From the NCBI RefSeq assembly GCF_001267925.1, contig NZ_CP011409.1, forward strand, positions 2,046,001 through 2,110,000: 64,000 bases of DNA, written 5' to 3'. Origin of the DNA: Herbaspirillum hiltneri N3. GTDB lineage: Bacteria; Pseudomonadota; Gammaproteobacteria; Burkholderiales; Burkholderiaceae_D. Shown piece after piece: positions 10,857-21,030 of this stretch (position 1 is the stretch's first letter; each line of letters begins with the position of its first letter). A program made the position numbers and the translations under genes. The notes beneath the pieces were generated by a model. That model was not told the DNA's origin. It did not search any database and saw only the letters and a program-made list of their open reading frames with translations.

Positions 10857-12152
10857 ATGAATTCCGCGCCGTTAGCCGAACGTCTCCGCCCGCACTCCTT
10901 TGACGATGTCATCGGCCAGCAGCACCTGCTCGGCGCGGGCAAGCCGCTGCGCGTGGCGTTCGAATCGGGCGAGCCGCATTCGATGATTCTGTGGGGCCCG
11001 CCGGGTGTGGGCAAGACCACCCTGGCGCGCATCATGGCGGACAGTTTCAACGCCGAATTCATCGCGCTGTCGGCGGTGCTGTCGGGCGTCAAGGACATCC
11101 GCGAAGCGGTCGAGCGCGCGGAAGTGATCCGCGCCAATACCGGTCGCCGCACCATCCTGTTCGTCGATGAAGTGCATCGTTTCAACAAGAGCCAGCAAGA
11201 CGCCTTCCTGCCGCACGTGGAAAGCGGCTTGTTCACCTTCATCGGCGCGACGACGGAAAATCCCTCCTTCGAAGTCAACGGCGCGCTGCTCTCGCGCGCG
11301 GCCGTGTACGTGCTCAAGTCGCTGACGGAAGAAGATCTCGGCGCGCTGATCGACCGCGCCTGCCGCGATGAACTTGACGGCCTGCAATTTGAACCTGAAG
11401 CCAAGGAAATGCTGATCGCCAGCGCCGACGGCGACGGCCGCAAGCTGCTCAACAACCTGGAAATCGTGGCGCGCGCCGCGCAGGCGAAGAATGTTGCCAG
11501 TGTCGGCACGGAACTGCTGGCGGAATGCCTGGGCGATGCGCTGCGCCGGTTCGACAAAGGCGGCGACGCGTTCTACGACCAGATTTCAGCGCTGCACAAA
11601 TCGGTGCGCGGTTCCAGCCCGGATGGCGCTTTGTACTGGCTCACGCGCATGCTCGACGGCGGCACCGATCCGCGTTACCTGGCGCGCCGCATCGTGCGCA
11701 TGGCGTGGGAAGACATCGGCCTGGCCGATCCGCGCGCCATGACGATCGCCAATGACGCCGCCGCAACGTATGAGCGCCTCGGTTCGCCCGAAGGTGAACT
11801 GGCGTTGGCGCAGGCGGTGATTTATCTGGCGATTGCGGCCAAGAGCAATGCCGGTTACATGGCCTACAACCAGGCGCGGGCCTTTGTCGCCAAGGACAAG
11901 TCGCGCGGCGTGCCGGAGCACCTGCGCAATGCGCCGACCAAGCTCATGAAGCAACTGGGCTACGGCAAGCTGTATCGCTATGCCCATGACGAACCGGAAG
12001 GCTACGCCGCCGGCGAGACCTATCTGCCGGAGGGAATTCCCGATCCGCATTGGTACCAGCCGGTGCCGCGCGGACTTGAGGCGAAGATCGGCGACAAGAT
12101 GGCGCATCTGCGCGAGCTTGATCGCGAGTATAAGAAGAACAACAAGGATTGA
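10857..12152 (+). CDS. rarA: Replication-associated recombination ATPase RarA (MgsA)
   Basis: 431 residues from the ATG giving MNSAPLAERLRPHSFDDVIG. The Walker A motif GPPGVGKTTLAR is near residue 48. Walker B (FVDEVHRFNKSQQD) and sensor 1 (GATTENPSFEVN) mark a clamp-loader-like AAA+ ATPase. The C-terminal MgsA domain contains YWLTRMLDGGTDPRYLARR. The protein acts at stalled replication forks and interacts with SSB. An in-frame upstream extension exists but lacks family similarity. serS follows after an inserted opposite-strand gene. Confidence 0.95.
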   Translation: MNSAPLAERLRPHSFDDVIGQQHLLGAGKPLRVAFESGEPHSMILWGPPGVGKTTLARIMADSFNAEFIALSAVLSGVKDIREAVERAEVIRANTGRRTILFVDEVHRFNKSQQDAFLPHVESGLFTFIGATTENPSFEVNGALLSRAAVYVLKSLTEEDLGALIDRACRDELDGLQFEPEAKEMLIASADGDGRKLLNNLEIVARAAQAKNVASVGTELLAECLGDALRRFDKGGDAFYDQISALHKSVRGSSPDGALYWLTRMLDGGTDPRYLARRIVRMAWEDIGLADPRAMTIANDAAATYERLGSPEGELALAQAVIYLAIAAKSNAGYMAYNQARAFVAKDKSRGVPEHLRNAPTKLMKQLGYGKLYRYAHDEPEGYAAGETYLPEGIPDPHWYQPVPRGLEAKIGDKMAHLRELDREYKKNNKD

Positions 12153-12167
12153 AGCAGGTCTGCGAAA

Positions 12168-12770
12168 TCAGGCAGCCTTCTTCCACACCTCGAACACGCC
12201 TTCCATCGCTCCCATCGCCGCGATCACTGCCGCATAGGTGGCGTCGTTGTCGTAGCCCGGCAATTTCACTTTGAACTCTTCCATCAGGCTTTCCAGCCCG
12301 GGGGTGTCGTTGGGCAGGCGGATGCCGCCTTTGGCGGTAGCGAGCATCCAGTAGGGCATCGGAAGGAAATCGTCGCCGATGGTGATGACGATGCGCTCGA
12401 GGTCTTGCCAGGCGATGCTTTCCAGTTCGGTGCCGGCGCGAGCGGTCTTGATGAATTCATCGTCGAACGCTACCGTCACCGGCTTGGCACGCGCGGCAGC
12501 GCGACGGGCCGGACGCAGGTCGGCGGCGCTGGGACCGGCGTTGATCTTCCATTTGGTCGATTCCGGCGTCGGGAACAGACGATTCTTGACCCGTTGCCCG
12601 AAGGCGAACATGGCGCCGAAGGCGAGCCCGGTCAGCACGCCGTAGCCGATGCTCGAGCCGGTCAGGGCGAATTGCGAGCCGGCCCAGGCGGCGCAGCAAG
12701 CGGACAGCGCGAAGCCGATCAGGTAGGCGATCAAAGGTGGTTGGCTTGGCTGGGAGGGTTTGTCGGACAT
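12168..12770 (-). CDS. Conserved hypothetical membrane-anchored protein
   Basis: 200 residues from the ATG giving MSDKPSQPSQPPLIAYLIG. Two hydrophobic segments (about residues 13-31 and 38-56) form a membrane hairpin, followed by a basic stretch and a soluble domain of about 130 residues. That domain contains ESIAWQDLERIVITIGDDF, PYWMLATAKGGIRLPNDTPG and a C-terminal FKVKLPGYDN segment. The middle resembles proteins with a PH-like domain that hold an internal SWDDVERI pattern, but I do not recognise a named family. It lies between rarA and serS on the opposite strand. Confidence 0.7.
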   Translation of the reverse strand: MSDKPSQPSQPPLIAYLIGFALSACCAAWAGSQFALTGSSIGYGVLTGLAFGAMFAFGQRVKNRLFPTPESTKWKINAGPSAADLRPARRAAARAKPVTVAFDDEFIKTARAGTELESIAWQDLERIVITIGDDFLPMPYWMLATAKGGIRLPNDTPGLESLMEEFKVKLPGYDNDATYAAVIAAMGAMEGVFEVWKKAA

Positions 12771-12813
12771 GGCGGGTTCCTGTAGCGGTGCTGGACGTTG
12801 GCGGCAATGGTAA

Positions 12814-14226
<1,413 letters not shown>

Positions 14227-14251
14227 TCTGCGCCATCCACGCCGCACCATG

Positions 14252-14290
14252 AAAAATGGCTGACGTCCGCAGGGGCGCCAGCCATTTTTT
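14252..14290 (+). terminator. Rho-independent terminator of serS
   Basis: AAAAATGGCTG pairs with CAGCCATTTTTT around a 16-base GC-rich loop, and the second arm ends in a T run. It lies 26 bases after the serS stop. Confidence 0.85.
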
Positions 14291-14329
14291 ATGCGCCGCC
14301 TATTAGGGCGTTCAGCTATTTGTGATCGT

Positions 14330-16210
14330 TTACATTGCCCACGAGAAAGTCGCCGGTACCCGCCGCTCGATGAACAGGCTGTTGCCCGGCGTCTTCTTGG
14401 CCTGCTTCTTGGCCTTGGTCGCGGCCGAGGCGATCTGGTGCGGCGAGGAGTATTGCGATGGTTCGATCTTGACCGCCCCCAATGACAGGCTCACCAGCGG
14501 ATGCAGTACGCGATTGCCCTGGCGGTCTTCGCTGTAATAGCCGCCGCGTTCCTTGTCTTCGACGTAGTAGAAATTCTGCGAGGCGACCGCGAACGCGTCC
14601 AGCATTGCGTTGCAGCGGTGTTCCCAGTCTTCGCTCTGGAACATGATCAGGAAATCGTCGCCGCCGATGTGGCCGATGAAGTCCAGTTGCGTGTCGCAGA
14701 ACTGGCTCAGCGTGCGGCCGGTCAGCTGGATCATGTCATCGCCCTTGCGGTAGCCGTAGACGTCATTGAAGGGTTTGAAGTTGTCGAGGTCGCAGTAGCA
14801 GATGCAAAACTCGACGCCGCTTTGCAGCAGGAACTCGATGTGTTCGTTGATCGGCACGTTGCCCGGCAGCTGCGTCAGCGGATTGGCGTAGCGTGCCGCT
14901 TCGATCTGCATTTGGGTGATTTCGCGCAGCAGGTCGTGGCCGGTGCCCATGCCGACGTACTGGCCCTGGTCGACGATGATGAAGCCGTTCGACAAGTGAT
15001 GCGATTCGGCCTGGACGAGGATGTGGCTGAGGTCCTGCAGGCTGGTGTCCTGTTCGGTCAGCAGCGGGTTGGGATCCATGAAAAAGGTGCAGGATTTCTT
15101 GCCGTACAGCTCGCGGCCGTACAGGCGCGCGAAGCGCTCGACCATGCTGTAGCGGTTGATCAGGCCGACCGGGATGCCGTTGCTGACGACCGGCAGCGCC
15201 TGCAATTGGGGATCGTTGACGAACAGGTTGTAGACCTCGTCGTTGGACACGTCGGGTGCGACGTACTGGCTTTCGCGCAGCAGTTTGAAGACGGTGGCGC
15301 TCTTCTTTGTCGGGCCGTATTTTTGCGTGGTCAGCGGCACTTTGTCGCGACGCAGGATCTTGCTGATGTCGTCGGCGACGACGGTCTTCGGATTGGCGTG
15401 CGGGCGGGCGATGTGATAACCCTGGCCGCAGGCGATGCCGAGGTCGCGGATGGTCAGCAGCTCGGCCTGGGTTTCGATGCCCTCGGCGATGACGATGGAG
15501 CCGGACTTTTCGGCGATTTCCTGGATCGAACGCACGAACTGCAATTTCATCGGGTCATTGTTGATGCCCTGGATAAAGTGCATGTCGACCTTGACGTACT
15601 CCGGTTGCAGTTCGGACCACAGGCGGAGGCTGGAGAAGCCTTCGCCCAGATCGTCGATGGCAATCTGGAAGCCCATGTCGCGGTAATGCATGGCGGCATT
15701 GCGCAACAAGGTGTAATCGTAGGTCGGTTCGTTCTCGGTCAGTTCGATGATGATGCGCTGCGGATTGATGCCGAGTTTTTCGAGATGGCGCAGCGTCTCG
15801 CCCTGGATCGCCTCGGGCTGGACCAGCGCGCCCGGGCTGACGTTGAGGAACAGATTGCCGGGCAGGCCCGATTGCGCGAATTGCGCCATGACGATGTGGC
15901 GGCACAGATGTTCGACCTGGACGGACAGCTTGTTGGCACGCGCGACCTTGAACAGGTTCAGCGGCGAATGCAGCGGGCTGTTGGACGGGCCGCGGATCAG
16001 GCCTTCGTAGCCGATGATCTCGCCGCTGCGCATGCGGATGATGGGCTGGAACAGCGCGGTCAGGCTGCGCTGGGCGATGATTTCGTGCAGATGCGACAGC
16101 AATTGCGAGTCTTGCTGTTCGGACGCCGTCTGGGCATTGCCCGGCTCGCCCAAGCCGGCAGGCAAGGGCGGAACATGGTGGTCGAAATCGTGCGAGGCAA
16201 ATGGGGCCAT
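14330..16210 (-). CDS. EAL-CBS-GGDEF c-di-GMP signalling protein
   Basis: 626 residues from the ATG giving MAPFASHDFDHH. No membrane segments were seen. An EAL domain (about 40-280) keeps the metal and catalytic residues in YEGLIRG (EGL instead of EAL), IELTENEPTYDY, AIDDLGEGFSSL, VKVDMHF and IAEGIETQAEL, so it is probably a working c-di-GMP phosphodiesterase. A CBS pair (about 310-430) may sense nucleotides. The C-terminal GGDEF domain (about 455-626) reads GGDDF, a change that may impair cyclase activity or leave it as a GTP-binding regulatory domain. An alternative start upstream would add 31 residues. Confidence 0.9.
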   Translation of the reverse strand: MAPFASHDFDHHVPPLPAGLGEPGNAQTASEQQDSQLLSHLHEIIAQRSLTALFQPIIRMRSGEIIGYEGLIRGPSNSPLHSPLNLFKVARANKLSVQVEHLCRHIVMAQFAQSGLPGNLFLNVSPGALVQPEAIQGETLRHLEKLGINPQRIIIELTENEPTYDYTLLRNAAMHYRDMGFQIAIDDLGEGFSSLRLWSELQPEYVKVDMHFIQGINNDPMKLQFVRSIQEIAEKSGSIVIAEGIETQAELLTIRDLGIACGQGYHIARPHANPKTVVADDISKILRRDKVPLTTQKYGPTKKSATVFKLLRESQYVAPDVSNDEVYNLFVNDPQLQALPVVSNGIPVGLINRYSMVERFARLYGRELYGKKSCTFFMDPNPLLTEQDTSLQDLSHILVQAESHHLSNGFIIVDQGQYVGMGTGHDLLREITQMQIEAARYANPLTQLPGNVPINEHIEFLLQSGVEFCICYCDLDNFKPFNDVYGYRKGDDMIQLTGRTLSQFCDTQLDFIGHIGGDDFLIMFQSEDWEHRCNAMLDAFAVASQNFYYVEDKERGGYYSEDRQGNRVLHPLVSLSLGAVKIEPSQYSSPHQIASAATKAKKQAKKTPGNSLFIERRVPATFSWAM

Positions 16211-16473
16211 GTCAGGTCCAGTGGATACAGCCGTAGAGGTAATGGATAAGTACCGGTCATGCGCCGGCATGCATGCCAAAAGCGTCCAAACGCCGGGCAA
16301 CATCTGATCGTAGAGAAGATTTATGACAAGATGATGATGTGTAAATTATTTTCGACAACGAGGCGGGGGAAATATTTAAAGATTTATAAGGAAGGCTCTT
16401 TCCATCTTCAAATCGGTTCTGCTATAATCTTTTGCTTTGCTGCCCTAGGGTAAGCAATTCGACTAAGTTAACC

Positions 16474-16565
<92 letters not shown>

Positions 16566-16576
16566 ATCAAAGCACA

Positions 16577-16600
16577 AACGCCCGCTCATGCGGGCGTTTT
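16577..16600 (+). terminator. Terminator of tRNA-Ser
   Basis: AACGCCCGC and GCGGGCGTT form a 9-base stem with a TCAT loop, followed by T residues, 13 bases after the tRNA CCA end. Confidence 0.85.
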
Positions 16601-16780
16601 GCTATCCGCCTGCATTATCGTTTCCTGTGTGCATCTCGTTTTCCGCTTCGCTTGCATTCGGAGTGCCTGCCTAAAAAATAAGCAATTCAAGCCGGCTGAT
16701 TTATAATGGTAGGTTTCATTGCTTTTTTGATAATAATTAATGTGCCCGGCTGAATCGTCACGGGCATCCGGGGTGTCTTG

Positions 16781-18508
16781 ATGTCGCTGAATCGCCTGTT
16801 CTGGCTTGTCTCGCTCGCGCTGATGCTGCTGTTTTCCGTGCTGGCCGCGCGCATCGTGCTGATCGAGTGGGATGCCTACCGGCGCGGCGCGCGCAGTGTC
16901 GATGCCGTGCGCGTGGTGCAGCTGACGATGCTGGCGATGGAAAAGATCTCGGTTGAGCGCGGCCCCTCGAATGCCCTCATGGGCGGCGATCCCGAGGCCT
17001 TGCCGGCGTTGCGCAAGCGGCTGGATGCAGCGCGGCGCGACAGCGACGAAGCGCTGTTCCATTTGCTCGACAGCTTGCGCCAGGAGGTCGACCCTCGCTA
17101 TGCGCCGGCGATCCGCAAGATTGAGGCGGTGCGCCAGGCGCTGGGGCCGGCGCGTGAGCGCATCGACCAGCAGGTCGGTCTGGTCAGGTGGCAGCGTTCC
17201 TCGCGCGAAATCACGGAGGCGGTCGACGGCATGGTCGACCTGATTCCCATGCTGGTGTCGTCGGTGGCGGATTTGTCGAGCATCGCCATCCGGTCCGATC
17301 CCGAGGTGCTGGACGGTCTGACCGGTATGCGCGTCGCCGCCAGCCTGCGCGAATACGCCGGTCAGGTCGGTTCCAAATTTACCGCGCCGGTCATCATGCA
17401 GCGTCCGCTGACCAAAAGCGAAGTGATTGAAATCGGCAAGCTCTACGGCCGCATCGAGCAGTTGCGCACCTTGCTCGACATTCAAATGCGCGCCTACAAG
17501 GACAATGCGGCGTTCCGCACGGCGCTCTCCGATCTCGATACGCAATATTTCGGGCAGGGTTTTCCTTTCCTGGACGGCTTGCTGCAGACCGGCCTGTTAT
17601 CCGGTTCATACGGGGTCAGCACGGCTGAGCTGGCGGCGCGTTACGTGCCGCCGATGGCGTCGATCCTGCGGCTGCGAGACGTGATCCTGGTCGATTTGAT
17701 CCGTGAGGCGGAAATCCGCCATCGCCAGGCATTCAATCTGCTGGTTGGCGCGATCACGATGACGCTGTTCGCATTCGTGTTCTTTTTCATGTTGTTGTAT
17801 CTGGTGCGCCAGCGCGTGCTGCGGCCGGTCCTGAAGGCGACGCAATTGGTGGTCGGCCTGGCCGAAGGCAATCACGACGCGCCGATCCCGCAGGCGCGTC
17901 ACAAGGATGAAATCGGCGACATGCTGCGCGCGCTGCAGGTGCTCAAGGAGCGCAGTCTGGAGCGCATCAGCCTGGCCGGCGAACGCGAAACGCTGATCGG
18001 TCAGTTGCAATTGTCGTCCAATACCGATTTCCTGACCGGCGTGCTGAACCGCCGCGCCTTCTTCGCGCAGAGCGAACAGCAACTCGCGATCGCGCAACGC
18101 TACGGGCGCAACCTGGCGCTGGTGCTGCTCGACATCGATCACTTCAAGCGCCTCAATGACAGCTACGGCCACCTTGCCGGCGACAACGTCCTGCGCAATG
18201 CCGTGCAGAAGATCGCACAGCTGTTGCGGAAGGTGGATGTGTTTGCGCGTTACGGCGGCGAAGAATTCATCATTCTGCTACCCGAGGCGGATCTGGGGCA
18301 GGGTGTGGCGGTAGCGGAGAAATTGCGCGCAATGCTGGCGGCACAGGCGTTTGCGCTCGATGACGGCCGCGAGCTCCGCATCACCGCCAGCTTTGGCGTC
18401 AGCGCGCTGGTCACGGAAGAAGATCTCGATCAGTTGATCCGGCAGGCCGATGAAGCGCTGTACGCCGCCAAGCACAAGGGGCGCAACCGGGTCGAGCGGG
18501 CCGGTTGA
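16781..18508 (+). CDS. Membrane diguanylate cyclase with NIT-like sensor and HAMP
   Basis: 575 residues. An N-terminal membrane helix (about 5-28) and a second helix (about 320-345) bracket a periplasmic domain. That domain has MEKISVERGPSNALMGGD near its start, resembling nitrate/nitrite-sensing-type helical domains. A HAMP segment follows, then a GGDEF domain (about 410-575) with an intact active site YGGEEFIILLPEA, so it should make c-di-GMP from two GTP. No clear RxxD inhibitory site was noted. A TTG one codon upstream could also start translation. The nearest c-di-GMP gene is the EAL-CBS-GGDEF protein on the other side of the tRNA. Confidence 0.9.
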   Translation: MSLNRLFWLVSLALMLLFSVLAARIVLIEWDAYRRGARSVDAVRVVQLTMLAMEKISVERGPSNALMGGDPEALPALRKRLDAARRDSDEALFHLLDSLRQEVDPRYAPAIRKIEAVRQALGPARERIDQQVGLVRWQRSSREITEAVDGMVDLIPMLVSSVADLSSIAIRSDPEVLDGLTGMRVAASLREYAGQVGSKFTAPVIMQRPLTKSEVIEIGKLYGRIEQLRTLLDIQMRAYKDNAAFRTALSDLDTQYFGQGFPFLDGLLQTGLLSGSYGVSTAELAARYVPPMASILRLRDVILVDLIREAEIRHRQAFNLLVGAITMTLFAFVFFFMLLYLVRQRVLRPVLKATQLVVGLAEGNHDAPIPQARHKDEIGDMLRALQVLKERSLERISLAGERETLIGQLQLSSNTDFLTGVLNRRAFFAQSEQQLAIAQRYGRNLALVLLDIDHFKRLNDSYGHLAGDNVLRNAVQKIAQLLRKVDVFARYGGEEFIILLPEADLGQGVAVAEKLRAMLAAQAFALDDGRELRITASFGVSALVTEEDLDQLIRQADEALYAAKHKGRNRVERAG

Positions 18509-18522
18509 TTTTTGCGGGGATT

Positions 18523-18948
18523 TCAGTCGCGGTCGTTGAAGGCCGAGATGTGGGAGACCTGGAATACGCTCGACAGCGAATGCAGTTCGTTGCGATGCAA
18601 TTGCGCCAGGCGATGCAGGTATTGTTCGCCGGTTTCCGTCAGCCGCACCTGAACCAGGCGCTTGTCTTTATCGTCCTGGGTGCGTGTCACCAATCCCGCT
18701 TTTTCACACCGGGTCACCAGCGCCACCACACCGTGATGCTGCGACTGCAGGCGCTCGGCGAGTTCGCTGATGCTGGCCCAGTCGCGCCCGGGAAACCCCT
18801 TGATATGCAGCATCAACAGGTATTGCAGCGGCGTCAGCCCTTCGCTTTGCGCGGCATCTTCGCTGAAACGGATGAAGCGGCGCAACTGGTAGCGGAATTC
18901 CGAGAGCGCTTCGAAGTCGTCTTTTTGCAGTCGTGGGGGTGTTTTCAT
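18523..18948 (-). CDS. MarR-family transcriptional regulator
   Basis: 141 residues from the ATG giving MKTPPRLQKDDFEALSEFR. The winged helix-turn-helix lies at about residues 50-110, with SISELAERLQSQHHGVVALV as recognition helix region and KAGLVTRTQDDKDKRLVQVRLT as the wing. MarR dimers usually repress divergent genes and respond to small ligands. It is divergent from the HPP-CBS gene, which it may control. A longer open frame upstream exists but would add a hydrophobic leader not seen in the family. Confidence 0.88.
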   Translation of the reverse strand: MKTPPRLQKDDFEALSEFRYQLRRFIRFSEDAAQSEGLTPLQYLLMLHIKGFPGRDWASISELAERLQSQHHGVVALVTRCEKAGLVTRTQDDKDKRLVQVRLTETGEQYLHRLAQLHRNELHSLSSVFQVSHISAFNDRD

Positions 18949-19068
18949 TGGCAAAGGTCGGGTGCTGCAAATAGGCGGGTAAATAAGCGAATGAGCGGAT
19001 CGAAATAAAGCGAAAAACAGCAATATGTATCATCTTGTGATGTAATTGCGGTTTGACGTTATTCCGAA

Positions 19069-20280
19069 ATGGGTTGGAGCATGAGCGATTCTATCCTGCA
19101 ATGGCTGAGAAGTTTCATTCCGCAAAAAACCGCGGTGGATCGCTTCGAGCGCATGCGCGCCAGCGCGGGTGCCTTGTTCGGAATCCTGCTGACGGGTTTG
19201 CTGAGCTACGTGATCCTGCCCCACAGCGCCGCCACGGTCTGGTTGATCGCGCCGATGGGCGCCTCCGCCGTGTTGCTGTTTGCGGTGCCATCGAGCCCGC
19301 TGGCGCAGCCCTGGTCGATCATCGGCGGCAATCTGGTGGCGGCGCTGGTCGGAGTCTCGTGCGCCAAGCTGATCGGCGAACCGGCGCTGGCGGCGGCGTT
19401 GGCCATCGCACTGGCAATCGCCTGCATGTTCGCGCTGCGCTGCATCCATCCGCCCAGCGGCGCGGTGGCGTTGACGGCAGTGCTGGGCGGGCCGGCGGTG
19501 CACGGGATGGGCTATGGCTTCGTGTTGTCGCCGGTGCTGCTCAATTCCTTTCTGTTGCTGGCGATGGCGCTGTTTTTCAACAACGCCACGCGCCGCCGCT
19601 ATCCGCACGCGCAGCAGAGCGAGCACCGCAACAACGTCCACCAGACCCATGATGTCGCGCCGAGTTCGCGGCTGGGGTTTACGCATGAAGACCTGGATGC
19701 GGTGCTGCGCCGCTACAATCAGGTGCTCGACATCAGCCGCGACGACCTTGAAGAGATCCTCCAGCAAACCGAGATGGAAGCCTACCGGCGCCGCTTCGGC
19801 GAGACCGTGTGCGCCGACATCATGTCCGCCGATGTTGTGGCGGTGGAGTTCTCGACCGAGCTGGCCGAGGCCTGGCGGCAGATGCGGTCGCACCGCCTGC
19901 AGGCCTTGCCGGTGGTGGATCGCGCGCGCCGCGTGATCGGCATCGTGACCAAGACGGATTTCCTGCAGCATGCCGGCACCCATGATTACGAAAAGCTGGG
20001 CGACAAGTTGCGCTCCTTCCTGCAGCGCACGCCGCATACCCATTCGATCAAGGCGGAAGTGGTCGGGCAAATCATGAGCAAGTCGGTGAAAACAGCCTCG
20101 GTGCACCTGCCCATCGTGCAACTGGTGCCGTTGATGGCGGACGAGGGCGTGCATCAGATTCCGGTCATTGACGACGAGCGCCGGCTGGCGGGCATGGTGA
20201 CGCAGTCGGACATGGTGGCTGCTTTGTACGTGAATAATCTCACGCGTGCGCGCGGAGGTTTGCGGGCGGTGGCTTCGTAG
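19069..20280 (+). CDS. HPP-family membrane protein with C-terminal CBS pair
   Basis: 403 residues. The N-terminal HPP domain (about 20-175) has four to five membrane segments and the signature CIHPPSGAVALTA. A soluble linker (about 180-240) and two CBS domains (about 245-300 and 330-390) follow, with LQALPVVDRARRVIGIVTKTD and HQIPVIDDERRLAGMVTQSDM. HPP proteins have been linked to nitrite transport in plants and cyanobacteria; CBS pairs usually bind adenine nucleotides and gate transport. The start is uncertain between this ATG and one four codons later (MSDSILQW), because neither has a well-spaced ribosome-binding site. It is divergent from a marR gene. Confidence 0.85.
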   Translation: MGWSMSDSILQWLRSFIPQKTAVDRFERMRASAGALFGILLTGLLSYVILPHSAATVWLIAPMGASAVLLFAVPSSPLAQPWSIIGGNLVAALVGVSCAKLIGEPALAAALAIALAIACMFALRCIHPPSGAVALTAVLGGPAVHGMGYGFVLSPVLLNSFLLLAMALFFNNATRRRYPHAQQSEHRNNVHQTHDVAPSSRLGFTHEDLDAVLRRYNQVLDISRDDLEEILQQTEMEAYRRRFGETVCADIMSADVVAVEFSTELAEAWRQMRSHRLQALPVVDRARRVIGIVTKTDFLQHAGTHDYEKLGDKLRSFLQRTPHTHSIKAEVVGQIMSKSVKTASVHLPIVQLVPLMADEGVHQIPVIDDERRLAGMVTQSDMVAALYVNNLTRARGGLRAVAS

Positions 20281-20366
20281 GTCGGCGAACCATTTGGGCG
20301 GGCGGCGTCTAAAATGCAGGAATACAAGGAGAGGGAGTCCGTACAACACCCAAACAGGAGACCGCC

Positions 20367-20495
20367 ATGCGTCATGCCAGTCGCGCCGTTCTGATTGCCG
20401 TCGTCGCCATCGCCGTGCTGACGGCCTGCCAGCGCAAGGACAAGCCGCCCACGCCGACGGTATCGATGGGACCTGCCGTACAAATTCCGGCTTGA
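20367..20495 (+). CDS. Small lipoprotein, 42 residues
   Basis: A short open frame with a strong upstream AGGAG. The product has a basic N-terminus, a hydrophobic stretch (residues 7-19) and a lipobox LTAC with the lipidated Cys at 21. A 22-residue polar, Pro-rich tail (KDKPPTPTVS) follows. This is the pattern of tiny entericidin- or LptM-like lipoproteins, but no specific family is recognised. It lies alone between the HPP-CBS gene and a candidate small RNA. Confidence 0.7.
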   Translation: MRHASRAVLIAVVAIAVLTACQRKDKPPTPTVSMGPAVQIPA

Positions 20496-20577
20496 GAGGC
20501 GAGTTATTGTTTTTGTGAATATCTGCTATTGGAACAATAAAGCAGACGAGGAGAGGGCGCGTCGCTATAGTTACACC

Positions 20578-20648
20578 TGTCTCCTCCAATTCTCCTCCTT
20601 AAGAAGATTGGATTCAGCCCGCAACCTCTGGTTCGCGGGCTTTTTTTT
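20578..20648 (+). ncRNA. Candidate small RNA with two CTCCTCC (anti-Shine-Dalgarno) motifs
   Basis: A minus-10-like TATAGT (20566-20571) predicts a start near 20578, though no good minus-35 is seen. The predicted RNA of about 70 bases has CTCCTCC at 20581-20587 and again at 20592-20598, and ends in a strong terminator. Such C-rich motifs are complementary to ribosome-binding sites and resemble loops of CcsR (cuckoo) RNAs. It could instead be the 3' end of the small lipoprotein transcript: GAGGAGA (20548-20554) just upstream can pair with the first motif (TCTCCTC, 20580-20586). Confidence 0.45.
20615..20648 (+). terminator. Rho-independent terminator of the candidate small RNA
   Basis: GCCCGC (20617-20622) pairs with GCGGGC (20635-20640); the stem is extended internally by AACC/GGTT and followed by eight T residues. 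Confidence 0.9.
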
Positions 20649-20722
20649 GTCTCGAAATTTGTATGCCGGGAATGGTTTCGCGCTTCTTGGTAAGATGTCG
20701 GCAAGCCCTTGTAAAGATATCC

Positions 20723-20914
20723 ATGTCCCAGTCTCCTCCCGAACGTCCCGATACCCCTTGTGTTGCCGTCTGCTCCACCACTTTTGACGATGTTTGCCGC
20801 GGTTGCGGCCGCACTGTGTCGGAAGTCGCGCATTGGGTGTTCATGACCGAGGAGGAGAAGGATGCGGTCTGGATACGCATCACTGCCGAGGGATATCCGC
20901 GCCGCAAGTCTTAG
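20723..20914 (+). CDS. DUF1289 domain protein
   Basis: 63 residues from the ATG giving MSQSPPERPDTPC. It matches the small Cys-rich DUF1289 family: PCVAVCSTTFDDVCRGCGRTVSEV with four conserved cysteines that may bind a metal, followed by a WVFMTEEEKDAVW helix. Function is unknown; members are typically 55-80 residues and often stand alone. A longer upstream in-frame extension lacks similarity and overlaps the terminator region. Confidence 0.85.
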   Translation: MSQSPPERPDTPCVAVCSTTFDDVCRGCGRTVSEVAHWVFMTEEEKDAVWIRITAEGYPRRKS

Positions 20915-21030
20915 CGTCTGTTCTTGGAGTCTGTTCGCGACCTTGCTGCGAGGCAGCGATCCTCGAATGGAAGCATGGGCGGACTCTGCGTCTGCGTGCG
21001 CAACGCATCACAACCAACGGAGTAGACCGC

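Noticed and set aside
14501..16249. Long plus-strand open frame opposite the EAL-CBS-GGDEF gene
   Set aside because: Its product is the antisense of a clearly conserved multidomain protein and resembles no family.
19031..19042. CATC-N4-GATG as the MarR operator
   Set aside because: The four-base arms are too short to separate from chance, although the position between marR and the HPP gene is suitable.
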